The notes below the pieces were generated by a model. The model worked only from the letters and a program-made list of their open reading frames with translations. It searched no databases and was not told the DNA's origin. From JAFGSI01 sp041287425 (GTDB lineage Bacteria > Chloroflexota > Anaerolineae > Anaerolineales > Villigracilaceae), in assembly GCA_041287425.1 (NCBI GenBank), contig JBEULG010000029.1, positions 1 through 27,576 on the forward strand: DNA of 27,576 nucleotides, given 5' to 3'. Position numbers and translations under genes: made by a program. Of the stretch, positions 14,277 to 21,671 are shown in pieces; within the stretch, counting starts at the first letter, position 1; each line of letters starts with the position of its first letter.

Positions 14277-14282
14277 TATGAT
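14277..14282 (+). promoter_or_regulatory. -10 box (TATGAT) of the response-regulator gene
   Basis: TATGAT ends 11 nt before the ATG at 14294. A second candidate, TAAGAT (14282-14287), would put the start site at the ATG. Neither has a clear -35 or leaves room for a Shine-Dalgarno sequence. No PHO-like repeats are seen here. Confidence 0.5.
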
Positions 14283-14293
14283 AAGATACAAAT

Positions 14294-15004
14294 ATGCCTG
14301 AAAAGATTCTGGTCGTTGAAGACGAACTATCCTTACAGGAAACCCTGGTCTATAACCTGAAAAAACAAGGCTATCAAGTCGAGGCTGTTGGCGACGGCCG
14401 CCTGGCTATCGACTCTGCACGCGCCCGGCCGCCGGACTTGATTGTGCTCGACATCATGCTCCCAGGCCTGGATGGCTTCGAGGTATGCAAGATCCTGCGC
14501 AAGGAGATGAACGTCCCCATTCTCATGCTGACCGCTCGCGATGACGAGATCGATCGCGTCGTCGGGCTGGAGGTGGGGGCAGACGACTACCTGACCAAGC
14601 CCTTCTCGATGCGCGAACTGCTGGCCCGGGTCAAAGCCCAACTGCGCCGTACCGAGTTGGTCCGCCAGGAACTAGGCAAGATACAAGCCTCCGAGGAAGA
14701 CCACAAACGGTTGACCTTCGGCGACCTGACCATTGACCTGACCCGCCGCGAGGTGATCCTGGCCGGCCGGGTCCTCGCTCTCAAACCCCAGGAATACGAC
14801 CTGCTGGTCTTTTTTGCGGAACACAAAGGTCAGATGCTCAGCCGGGAATTCATTCTCGAACGCGTATGGGGCTGGGAATATACCGGCAACAGCCGGACGG
14901 TGGATGTCCACGTGCGCTGGCTGCGTCAGAAAATCGAAAAGGACCCGGCAAATCCGCTGCGCATCGTCACCGTGCGCGGCGGCGGCTACCGCTTCGAAGG
15001 CTGA
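14294..15004 (+). CDS. phoB: OmpR/PhoB-family response regulator (likely phosphate regulon)
   Basis: The 236-residue protein has an N-terminal receiver domain: acidic pair ED at 9-10, phosphoacceptor D53 in LIVLDIMLPG, T80 in MLTARD and K102 in LTKPF. A C-terminal winged-helix DNA-binding domain follows (about 140-235, LKPQEYDLLVFFAEHKGQMLSREFILERVW and VDVHVRWLRQKIEKDP ... VRGGGYRF). Followed by a PhoR-like kinase and pstSCAB-phoU, it most likely activates the pho genes by binding the TTAACx repeats ahead of pstS. The symbol is by context and family; phoP (Gram-positive naming) would be equally fair. A -10 box lies 11 nt before the ATG and no Shine-Dalgarno sequence is visible. Confidence 0.93.
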   Translation: MPEKILVVEDELSLQETLVYNLKKQGYQVEAVGDGRLAIDSARARPPDLIVLDIMLPGLDGFEVCKILRKEMNVPILMLTARDDEIDRVVGLEVGADDYLTKPFSMRELLARVKAQLRRTELVRQELGKIQASEEDHKRLTFGDLTIDLTRREVILAGRVLALKPQEYDLLVFFAEHKGQMLSREFILERVWGWEYTGNSRTVDVHVRWLRQKIEKDPANPLRIVTVRGGGYRFEG

Positions 15005-15045
15005 GGAGGCGGGGCAGTTCCCCTGTCGTTTGAAGATCGAATCCT

Positions 15046-16287
15046 ATGGAATGGATTCTTGGCAGTCTGGCAGTCGTCCTTTTTTGTGTCGCCAGCGGAT
15101 TGGCCTGGCGGCAGTTTCGCCTGCGCCGCCGACTGAACGATTATCAGGCCACGCTCCGTCAGGTTGCAAATGGAGGGCCTCCATTTGCCGGGCTGCCGCT
15201 GGATGTGCCAGGCATCGAGGATCTTTCCAATGCAGTCCATGGATTGGCGGCTGCCTACAATACCCACCTGTCGTTTGTCGAGGCCGAACACGCCAAACTG
15301 GCATCTATCCTCGAACAGATGACAGACGGGGTGTTGATTGTAGATGCAGAAGGTCAAATCACCTTTATGAACCCGGCGGCGGAACGCATATTCGATGCCC
15401 CGAAGGCCACCGGGCGCAGGGTGGTAGAAATCTTGCGTCAGTATCAACTGGTGGACGCCTGGCAGCGTTGCAGGGAGACGGGGGAAGCCCAGAGCGAAAC
15501 TGTAGAACTGCTTGCCCGCCGCCAATTCCTGCAATTATTCGTCTTGCCTGACCAGCACACCGGCGGCACGCTCCTGCTGGTCCAGGACCTGACCCGGGTG
15601 CGCCGCCTGGAAACCGTGCGCCGGGACTTCATCTCGAACGTCTCGCACGAGTTACGCACCCCGCTTGCCTCGCTCAAGGCCCTGACCGAGACCCTGCAAG
15701 ACGGCGCTCTTTCGGACCCCGAGGCCGGTCCGCGTTTCCTGAGCCGCATCTCCACTGAGATCGACAACCTGACCCAAATGGCGCAAGAATTGCTCGAACT
15801 GTCGCGCATCGAATCGGGACAATCCCTGCTGGAATTCTCCAGCGTGGATGCCGCCGCGCTCCTGGAGTCGTCCGCCGAACGGATGCGCGCCCAGGCCGAA
15901 CGCGCTGGGTTAGTGCTCCAAGTGCACATCCCTGAAACCCTGCCTGCCATCCGGGCAGACGCCTCCCGGCTGGAACAGGTGCTGGTCAATCTGATCCACA
16001 ACGCGGTCAAGTTCACGCCTCCAGGAGGCGAAGTGACCCTGTCCGCCACGGTGGAAGGAGAATTTGTCCGCTTTTCGGTCCGCGATACGGGGGCAGGCAT
16101 CCCTGAAGAGGATCTGGAACGCATCTTCGAACGCTTTTACAAGGCCGACCGGGCGCGGTCGGGGGGCGGGACCGGGTTGGGGCTGTCCATCGCCCGACAC
16201 ATCGTCGAGGCTCACGGGGGGCGCATCTGGGCCGAAAGCCTGGAAGGAAAGGGGAGTACCTTCTATTTCACCATCCCGCGTAGTTAA
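15046..16287 (+). CDS. phoR: PhoR-like sensor histidine kinase
   Basis: The 413-residue protein has one N-terminal membrane helix (about 3-20), a short basic/coiled segment and a PAS domain at about 86-180 (LEQMTDGVLIVDAEGQITFMNPAAERIF). A HisKA domain carries the phosphorylated H201 (SNVSHELRTP). The ATPase domain has N box NLIHNAVKF, G1 DTGAGIPEEDLERIFERFYKADR and G2 GGTGLGLSIARHIVEAHGG. There is only one transmembrane helix and no external sensor domain. It therefore probably senses phosphate through the Pst/PhoU complex with its PAS domain, as proposed for E. coli PhoR. It starts 41 nt after the regulator stop, so the two form an operon. The ribosome binding site is weak. The linker before the PAS domain contains a perfect 23-bp DNA palindrome at 15166-15188. 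Confidence 0.93.
   Translation: MEWILGSLAVVLFCVASGLAWRQFRLRRRLNDYQATLRQVANGGPPFAGLPLDVPGIEDLSNAVHGLAAAYNTHLSFVEAEHAKLASILEQMTDGVLIVDAEGQITFMNPAAERIFDAPKATGRRVVEILRQYQLVDAWQRCRETGEAQSETVELLARRQFLQLFVLPDQHTGGTLLLVQDLTRVRRLETVRRDFISNVSHELRTPLASLKALTETLQDGALSDPEAGPRFLSRISTEIDNLTQMAQELLELSRIESGQSLLEFSSVDAAALLESSAERMRAQAERAGLVLQVHIPETLPAIRADASRLEQVLVNLIHNAVKFTPPGGEVTLSATVEGEFVRFSVRDTGAGIPEEDLERIFERFYKADRARSGGGTGLGLSIARHIVEAHGGRIWAESLEGKGSTFYFTIPRS
15166..15188. repeat. Perfect 11-bp-arm palindrome inside the kinase gene
   Basis: GCAAATGGAGG (15166-15176), one base, then CCTCCATTTGC (15178-15188), within the codons for the segment between the membrane helix and the PAS domain. No second copy was seen in the window. 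Confidence 0.7.
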
Positions 16288-16337
16288 CTGGATCATCACC
16301 TGCACTCAATCGATTGTTAAAATCCAAACGGTAGAAT
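16284..16337 (+). promoter_or_regulatory. Candidate PHO box and -10 upstream of the ArsC-like gene
   Basis: Four hexamers at exact 11-bp steps: TTAACT (16284), ATCACC (16295), TCAATC (16306) and TTAAAA (16317). A -10-like TAGAAT follows at 16332-16337. The last hexamer ends 9 nt before the -10, the same distance as in the pstS promoter. Only the first and last hexamers are close to TTAACA, so this is less certain than the pstS box. Confidence 0.45.
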
Positions 16338-16341
16338 AGAA

Positions 16342-16372
16342 GCGGATCGAAAGGTCCGCATTTCTGTATTTT
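16342..16372 (+). terminator. Possible terminator or leader hairpin after the kinase gene
   Basis: Stem GCGGAT (16342-16347) with GTCCGC (16354-16359), one G-T pair, a 6-nt loop, followed by the T-rich ATTTCTGTATTTT. It could end the regulator-kinase transcript. As it lies behind the TAGAAT box, it could also be a leader hairpin of the next gene. Confidence 0.5.
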
Positions 16373-16382
16373 AGAGGCATCC

Positions 16383-16724
16383 ATGCGCACAAACGTATTA
16401 TTCCTGTGTACCGGCAATTCTGCCCGCAGCCAGATGGCGGAAGCCTTCCTGCGCGGACTGGGCGGCGATCAATTCCGGGCTTTCAGCGCCGGGCTGGAGC
16501 CGAAGGGACTCCCTCCTCTCAGCGTGCAGGTCATGGCTGAGATCGGTTACGACCTCTCCGGGCATCGCTCCAAGGGCGTGGACGAATTTCTCGGCGAGCA
16601 ACTTTTTCGCTACATTTCACCGTCTGCCGACCTCCAGCGCCGCATCCTATCGGGTGCGGCGCTGTTGGTTCGGTCAGACTCCTTACCGAAAGAGCAGGCC
16701 GGTGAAATTTTAACCAAACGTTAA
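16383..16724 (+). pseudogene. ArsC / low-molecular-weight protein tyrosine phosphatase-like gene, probably damaged
   Basis: The first about 75 of 113 residues are a clean match to thioredoxin-linked arsenate reductase / LMW phosphatase: P-loop CTGNSARS (C9-x5-R), SQMAEAFLRGLGG, FSAGLEPKG and SGHRSKGVDEFLGEQLFRY. After that the family expects (V)ITVCD with a redox Cys, then CP-FPG and a C-terminal helix. Here the frame reads ISPSADLQRR. The neighbouring frame encodes FTVC at the right place, and the original frame again looks plausible at SGAALLVRS. The protein then stops about 20-25 residues early. This suggests two compensating indels plus C-terminal loss, or sequencing error. The last codons and the stop overlap the first PHO repeats of pstS. 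It is probably inactive as a reductase because the second redox Cys region is lost. Confidence 0.6.
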
Positions 16725-16763
16725 ACGGGCGTTCTCTGGGTCTTAACTGTGACTTGATATTAT
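16710..16763 (+). promoter_or_regulatory. PHO box and -10 of the pstSCAB-phoU operon
   Basis: TTAACC (16710), TTAAAC (16721), TTCTCT (16732) and TTAACT (16743) occur at exact 11-bp steps, three of four close to TTAACA, the Gram-positive PhoP half-site. The -10 TATTAT lies at 16758-16763, 9 nt after the last hexamer. No consensus -35 exists at 17 nt, as expected for an activator-dependent promoter. Transcription should start near 16770, with a leader of about 40 nt before pstS. Confidence 0.78.
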
Positions 16764-16808
16764 GCAAGCGAAACAAATGAGAAAAACCGAAAAATTAAGG
16801 AGAAGAAA

Positions 16809-17828
16809 ATGCGTAAAAACCTATTTGCTTCCATGTTCATCTTGCTCATCGCCGCTCTGGTGCTGAGTGCCTGCGGGGCGCAGACCCCCACTGCGGCACC
16901 GACCCGCGCCGCTACCGAAGCGGCTACCGAAGCGGCTACCGAAGCGGCCCCTGTGGATCCGCTGGCCATGTATCGCCCTGAAAACGTCAGCGGCGACATC
17001 ATCACTGCCGGGTCCTCGACCGTCTTCCCGCTCACCGAGCGCATGAAACAACGCTTCGAGGAGGAGGGCTTCACCGGCAATATCACCATCGACAGCATCG
17101 GCACCGGCGCTGGTTTCGAGCGTTTCTGCGTCAACGGCGAAACCGACATCTCGAACGCTTCGCGCCCCATCAAGGACAGCGAAATCGAGTCCTGTCGCGC
17201 CATCGGGCGTGAACCGCTCGAATTCCGGGTTGGCACCGATGCCCTGGCGGTGGTCGTCAGCAACGAGAATACCTTTGTGACCGATGTGACCATGGAAGAA
17301 CTGGCTTTCATCTTCTCGACCGCAGAGCGTTGGTCAGATGTGCGCCCGGAATGGCCGAATGAGCCGATTCGCCGCTTCATTGCCGGCACCGACAGCGGCA
17401 CCTTCGACTACTTCGTAGAAGTGGTCTTCGACAAAGATGAAGGTCCCATTTTGGCCGCCAGCAACCTGCAACTCTCCGAGGATGACAACGTCCTGGTGCA
17501 GGGCGTGGAAGGCAGTCCCTATGCCATTGGCTTTTTTGGCTTCGCCTACTACCATGAGAATGCCCGCCAGTTGCGCACTGTGGCGGTGAATGGCGTCGAG
17601 CCGAACGAGGAGACGGCAGAAAACGGCACTTACCCCCTGGCCCGTCCGCTGTTCATTTACTCGACGGCCCAGATCATGCAGGACAAGCCCCAGGTCGCCG
17701 CTTTCATCTACTTCTATCTGACCAACGTCAATGATGAAATCATGGATGTTGGTTATTTCCCGGCCAGCCAGCAGGCGCTGACTGAGGCGCTGAACACCTG
17801 GTATCTGGCTGTCGGTTTGCAACCGTAA
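16809..17828 (+). CDS. pstS: Phosphate ABC transporter, substrate-binding lipoprotein PstS
   Basis: The 339-residue protein has a signal peptide with lipobox LSAC (Cys22), then a low-complexity Ala/Thr/Glu linker (about 25-48) that includes three ATEA repeats. The binding protein fold has the PstS hallmarks ITAGSSTVFPLTERM, IDSIGTGAGFERFC (phosphate-binding Ser/Gly loop), DISNASRPI, TDALAVVVS and GTDSGTFDYFVE (second phosphate loop). It captures inorganic phosphate outside the membrane and delivers it to PstC/PstA. AAGGAG lies 7 nt before the ATG. It is first in the operon, behind a PHO box, and is followed by a strong hairpin that may raise its level over the membrane components. Confidence 0.97.
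   Translation: MRKNLFASMFILLIAALVLSACGAQTPTAAPTRAATEAATEAATEAAPVDPLAMYRPENVSGDIITAGSSTVFPLTERMKQRFEEEGFTGNITIDSIGTGAGFERFCVNGETDISNASRPIKDSEIESCRAIGREPLEFRVGTDALAVVVSNENTFVTDVTMEELAFIFSTAERWSDVRPEWPNEPIRRFIAGTDSGTFDYFVEVVFDKDEGPILAASNLQLSEDDNVLVQGVEGSPYAIGFFGFAYYHENARQLRTVAVNGVEPNEETAENGTYPLARPLFIYSTAQIMQDKPQVAAFIYFYLTNVNDEIMDVGYFPASQQALTEALNTWYLAVGLQP
16911..16946 (+). repeat. Three perfect 12-bp repeats in the pstS linker
   Basis: Unit GCTACCGAAGCG occurs three times in a row and encodes the ATEA repeats between the lipid anchor and the phosphate-binding domain. Copy number could vary between strains without breaking the frame. Confidence 0.85.
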
Positions 17829-17853
17829 CGGCAAAAGATGATTTTCCCCGCCA

Positions 17854-17884
17854 TTCCTTCCCCCCTTGCTGAGGGGGGAAGGAA
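17854..17884 (+). terminator. Hairpin between pstS and pstC (attenuator or mRNA stabiliser)
   Basis: A perfect 12-bp stem, TTCCTTCCCCCC (17854-17865) with GGGGGGAAGGAA (17873-17884), and a 7-nt loop, followed by AATTTG. The T-tract is weak, so partial termination or 3'-end protection of a pstS-only mRNA is more likely than full termination. Confidence 0.7.
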
Positions 17885-17907
17885 AATTTGCCTGAAAAGG
17901 GAACACC

Positions 17908-18858
17908 ATGATGAGGAAACGCAACGGGGTGGGAGCCAACGGTTATCCGGTCCGCAAAGAAAGACTGCACAAACGGACGCGCATCGGTGAAGTGGTCATT
18001 CAATCCCTTTTGTTCTTTGCCGGGTTCTTCTCAATCTTCACCACTTTGGGAATCGTGTACGAACTGGGCAAAGAATCTCTGCTCTTCTTTCGCACGCCAG
18101 CAGTGAGGTTGTGGGATTTTCTGACCGGCACCGCTTGGCAACCCCATATCAACCAGTTCGGCATTCTGCCGTTGGTGACTTCGACATTCATCACTTCGGC
18201 GATTGCTATGAGCATCGCTATTCCGCTTGGCCTGGCGGCGGCAATCTATTTGAGCGAATACGCGAGTTCGAAGGTTCGCAAGACGCTCAAGCCGATTCTC
18301 GAAATCCTGGCCGGCATTCCCACGATTGTCTACGGCTATTTCGCTCTGATGTTCGTCACACCGCTGCTGCGTTCCATTTTCGGCCAGGATGTCGTCGAAA
18401 TCTATAACATGGCTTCCGGCGGTCTGGTGATGGGTATCCTGATTCTGCCGCTGGTGGCCTCGATGAGTGAAGATGCCCTCAATGCCGTGCCGCGCGCTCT
18501 GCGCGAGGCGGCTTACGGGTTGGGAGCCACCAGATTGGAAGTCGCCCTCAAAATCGTGGTCCCGGCGGCGCTTTCGGGCATTGCCGCCGCCATCATCGTC
18601 GGCATCAGCCGCGCCGTCGGCGAGACGATGATTGTCGCTGTGGCGGTCGGCGCTGGCCCCAACTTCACCTTCAACCCCTTCCGCGGCGCCGAGACGATGA
18701 CCGGCCACATCGTGCGCATTTCAGGCGGCGACCTGAGTTATGACTCGATTGACTATAACAGCATCTTCGCCATCGGGCTGATGCTCTTCTTCATCACCCT
18801 GACCTTGAACATCATCAGTCAGCGCATTGTGCGGCGTTTCCGCGAGGTGTATGAATGA
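17908..18858 (+). CDS. pstC: Phosphate ABC transporter permease PstC
   Basis: The 316-residue membrane protein has about six helices. The cytoplasmic coupling loop reads AVPRALREAAYGLGATRLEVALKIVVPAALSGIAAAI (EAA motif), and GISRAVGETMIVAVAVG is typical of PstC. N-terminal GIVYELGKESLLFF and FGILPLVTSTFITSAIAMSIAIPLG are also family-typical. It pairs with PstA as the transmembrane channel for phosphate. The ATG at 17908 is followed at once by a second ATG; AAGGGA lies 5 nt upstream. It overlaps pstA by 4 bp (ATGA), so the two are translationally coupled. Confidence 0.96.
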   Translation: MMRKRNGVGANGYPVRKERLHKRTRIGEVVIQSLLFFAGFFSIFTTLGIVYELGKESLLFFRTPAVRLWDFLTGTAWQPHINQFGILPLVTSTFITSAIAMSIAIPLGLAAAIYLSEYASSKVRKTLKPILEILAGIPTIVYGYFALMFVTPLLRSIFGQDVVEIYNMASGGLVMGILILPLVASMSEDALNAVPRALREAAYGLGATRLEVALKIVVPAALSGIAAAIIVGISRAVGETMIVAVAVGAGPNFTFNPFRGAETMTGHIVRISGGDLSYDSIDYNSIFAIGLMLFFITLTLNIISQRIVRRFREVYE

Positions 18859-20099
18859 GCCCATCTTCTTCCCCTCTTGAGCCTTTCCAGGAGAATTTGC
18901 CGCACCGTCACCGCCGCGGCACGTTCTGGCAGTGGGTTTTCTTCTCAGCCACCGTCATCGGCATTTTCTTCCTAAGCGCCCTGCTGCTCAACATCCTCGA
19001 TGGCACCTTGGGCTACGTGGCCCTCGAAGCCCGCCGCCCTCCGGCCACGTTGGCGGTGAACGGCATCCCGCTCGAAGAATTGCCCAAAGAGGAATTGATT
19101 CGCATTTTGCAGACATACCTTTCGGCCAGCGCATTCAACAAACTGAACGATGAAAAGCCTTTTGAAGAACGCTCGCGCGCCAATGTCTATGACTTGGTCA
19201 TCGCGCGGGTGGTCAAATATGAGGTGGTCGAGTCCTGGTCATTGTGGGAATCGCTGACCCGTTCTGCCGAGATACGCGCTCAGGTGGCTGAAGAGTTCCC
19301 CCAGGCGGAACTGCGTTTCGTCTCCTGGTTGACGCTCGAGACCATCCGCCGCCCGCAGTCATCGGAAGCGGTCAACGCGGGGGTGCGCACTGCCATCCTG
19401 GGCTCGCTGTGGACCATTGCGATTACCATCTTGGTCGCTTTTCCCCTCGGGGTGGGGGCAGCCATCTATTTGGAAGAATATGCCCGCGATGACTGGCTCA
19501 ACCGCCTGATTCGCACCAACATCAACAATTTGGCCGGTGTGCCTTCAATCATTTACGGCATCCTGGGCTTGGCCATTTTCGTGCGCGCCCTTGAGCGTTT
19601 GACCAGCGGGGCGATCTTTGGCCTGGTGGACCCGACGACCGCCAACGGCCGCACCGTCCTCTCTGCCGGCCTGACCCTGGCCCTGCTCGTTCTGCCGTTG
19701 ATCATCATCAACGCCCAGGAGGCCATCCGCGCGGTTCCTCAATCGCTGCGCAAGGCCAGTCTGGGAATCGGCGCCACGAAATGGCAGACCATCTGGTCGC
19801 ACGTCCTGCCCAATGCCTTGCCCGGCATCCTGACCGGCACGATCCTGGCCATCAGCCGCGCGATTGGCGAGACGGCGCCCCTGGTGGTGGTCGGCGCCTC
19901 CACTGCCATCAGTTTCGATCCAACCTCGCCGTTCTCGAAGTTCACCACCCTGCCAATCCAGATTTACCAATGGACCTCCCGTCCGCAGGGGGAATGGCGT
20001 CACCTGGCGGCGGCGGCCATCCTCATTCTCCTCACTCTGCTACTCAGCCTGAACGCGACAGCCATCGTACTGCGCAATCGCTTCACCAAGAGGTTCTAA
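18855..20099 (+). CDS. pstA: Phosphate ABC transporter permease PstA with large extracytoplasmic insertion
   Basis: The protein has 414 residues, against about 280-300 for typical PstA. After the first helix (about 26-47) comes an extra segment of about 125 residues (48-175) with LEELPKEELIRILQTYL and FEERSRANVYDLVIARVVKYEVV, which should lie outside the membrane. The permease core follows: ILGSLWTIAITILVAFPLGVGAAIYLEEYA, NNLAGVPSIIYGILGLAIF, the EAA loop AVPQSLRKASLGIGATKWQTIWSHVLPNALPGILTG and AISRAIGETAPLVVVGA. The stop codon shares one base with the pstB start (TAATG). Confidence 0.95.
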   Translation: MSPSSSPLEPFQENLPHRHRRGTFWQWVFFSATVIGIFFLSALLLNILDGTLGYVALEARRPPATLAVNGIPLEELPKEELIRILQTYLSASAFNKLNDEKPFEERSRANVYDLVIARVVKYEVVESWSLWESLTRSAEIRAQVAEEFPQAELRFVSWLTLETIRRPQSSEAVNAGVRTAILGSLWTIAITILVAFPLGVGAAIYLEEYARDDWLNRLIRTNINNLAGVPSIIYGILGLAIFVRALERLTSGAIFGLVDPTTANGRTVLSAGLTLALLVLPLIIINAQEAIRAVPQSLRKASLGIGATKWQTIWSHVLPNALPGILTGTILAISRAIGETAPLVVVGASTAISFDPTSPFSKFTTLPIQIYQWTSRPQGEWRHLAAAAILILLTLLLSLNATAIVLRNRFTKRF

Positions 20100-20884
20100 T
20101 GGACAGCCTTGACAACCGCTACATCATCCAGGCCCGCAACCTGGGCATCTATTACGGCGATTTCAAAGCCGTGACCGATGTCAACATGGATATCGAACGC
20201 AACAAAATCACCGCCATCATCGGCCCTTCGGGTTGCGGTAAATCCACCCTGCTGCGCGCCTTCAACCGCATGAACGAACTGGTCCCCGGAGCGCGCGCCG
20301 AGGGACAGGTCTTCTTCGACGGCGAGGACCTGTACGCCAAAAGCGTGGACCCGGTCGAGGTCAGGCGTCGAATCGGGATGGTGTTCCAGAAGCCCAACCC
20401 CTTCCCCAAATCCATTTACGAGAACATCGCCTGGGGCGCTCGCATCCACGGCTACCGCGGCGACATGGACGAACTCGTCGAGCGTGCCCTGCGTCAGGCC
20501 GCCCTGTGGGACGAGGTCAAGGATATCCTGCACCGCTCCGGGCTGGCTCTTTCCGGCGGTCAACAGCAACGCTTATGCATCGCCCGCGCCATCGCCGTCC
20601 AGCCGGAGGTCATTTTGATGGACGAACCCGCCTCGGCCCTCGACCCGATTGCCACGCTGAAGATTGAGGAACTGATGCAGGACTTGAAGAAGGACTACAC
20701 CATCGTCATCGTGACACACAACATGCAGCAGGCCGCCCGCGTCTCGGATTACACTGCCATGATGATGCTGGTCAACGCTGGCAGCCGCTCTGGCACGGTG
20801 ATTGAATTCGACAAAACGAACAAGATTTTCACCCGCCCGGCAGACAAACGCACCGAGGATTACGTTACCGGGCGATTTGGATAG
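20099..20884 (+). CDS. pstB: Phosphate ABC transporter ATP-binding protein PstB
   Basis: A 261-residue ABC ATPase. Walker A is GPSGCGKST (about 39-47), the Q loop is in VFQKPNPFPKSIYENIAWG (a PstB-specific stretch), the signature is LSGGQQQR, Walker B is VILMDEP followed by ASALDPIAT (usually TSALDPIAT), and the H loop is VTHNMQQAARVSDY. It powers phosphate import through PstCA and with PhoU is part of the phosphate signal to the kinase. The start at 20099 overlaps the pstA stop. A much longer reading frame reaching back into pstA is not real because the family N-terminus (IIQARNLGIYYGDFKAV) begins here. Confidence 0.97.
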   Translation: MDSLDNRYIIQARNLGIYYGDFKAVTDVNMDIERNKITAIIGPSGCGKSTLLRAFNRMNELVPGARAEGQVFFDGEDLYAKSVDPVEVRRRIGMVFQKPNPFPKSIYENIAWGARIHGYRGDMDELVERALRQAALWDEVKDILHRSGLALSGGQQQRLCIARAIAVQPEVILMDEPASALDPIATLKIEELMQDLKKDYTIVIVTHNMQQAARVSDYTAMMMLVNAGSRSGTVIEFDKTNKIFTRPADKRTEDYVTGRFG

Positions 20885-20944
20885 CACAGAGCAGAAATAA
20901 TAGATACAATTTTCTGGCCGCCAGTTTCAGGAAAGAGGTGAAGG

Positions 20945-21616
20945 ATGCGTAAGCACTTTGAGAGTGAAATCCAGCAATTGAAGGATGAACTGCTCGTCCT
21001 GGGAAGCATGGTCGAGCAGCAGGTCCTTGGCTCAGTCGAGTCGTTGAAGAAACGCGACCTCGAGGCGGCGCGCCGGATCTGTGAAATCGATTCGGAAATC
21101 AATGTGAGACGTTTTGCGATTGAGGAGCGGGTCATGGTCACGATCGCCACGCAGCAACCGATGGCCCACGACATTCGCGTGCTGGCCTCCATCCTCGAAG
21201 TGGCCGGCGAACTGGAGCGCATGGGCGACTATGCCAAGGGCGTTGCTACCATCGTCATTCGCCTGGGAAACGAACCCTTGCTCAAGCCCTTGATCGACAT
21301 CCCGCGCATGGCCCGCAAGGGGACCGATATGCTTCACCGGGCCCTGATTGCGTTTATCAACGAGGACGCCGATGCTGCCAGGGCCATCCCTGCAGAGGAC
21401 GACGAGGTCGATCAACTTTACAACCAGGTCTATCGCGAACTAATGACCTTCGTGATGGAAGACCCCAAGAACATCGAACGCGCCAACTGGCTGCTATGGA
21501 CGGCGCATAACCTGGAACGGCTGGCCGACCGGGTGACCAACATCTGCGAGCGGACGGTGTTCATCGCCACTGGAGAGTTGAAAGAAATCGATTCATCGAG
21601 CAGAGAAAACAGGTGA
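20945..21616 (+). CDS. phoU: Phosphate signalling protein PhoU
   Basis: A 223-residue all-helical protein with two PhoU repeats. Visible are MVEQQVLGSVESLKKRD, MATQQPMAHDIRVLASILEVAGELERMGDYAKGVA-type motif 1 (E/DxxxD metal site), and motif 2 NWLLWTAHNLERLADRVTNICERTVF. PhoU links the Pst transporter state to the PhoR-type kinase and represses the regulon when phosphate is plentiful. The ribosome binding site GAGGTGAAGG ends at the ATG, with GAGG at about -10. It lies 60 nt after pstB. A TACAAT (20905-20910) in the gap could be an internal promoter but has no clear -35. Confidence 0.96.
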   Translation: MRKHFESEIQQLKDELLVLGSMVEQQVLGSVESLKKRDLEAARRICEIDSEINVRRFAIEERVMVTIATQQPMAHDIRVLASILEVAGELERMGDYAKGVATIVIRLGNEPLLKPLIDIPRMARKGTDMLHRALIAFINEDADAARAIPAEDDEVDQLYNQVYRELMTFVMEDPKNIERANWLLWTAHNLERLADRVTNICERTVFIATGELKEIDSSSRENR

Positions 21617-21671
21617 GTGATCCAAATTGTTATAAAGTGTCCCTTTGGGGGCGCAGACGACCTCGGATGTG

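Noticed and set aside
19781..20098. N-terminal extension of PstB into pstA.
   Set aside because: The family N-terminus begins at the ATG at 20099, which overlaps the pstA stop in the usual coupled way.
20905..20910. TACAAT as a separate phoU promoter.
   Set aside because: No -35 match at 16-18 nt, and phoU is normally cotranscribed with pstB; noted only as a possibility.
21645..21658. A 14-base stretch that matches the 3' end and flank of tRNA-Glu (14189-14202) at 13 positions, suggesting a tRNA fossil or an integration site.
   Set aside because: No T-stem, anticodon stem or 5' acceptor half is present before it, and no integrase or flanking repeat is seen. It is probably chance in G-rich sequence.
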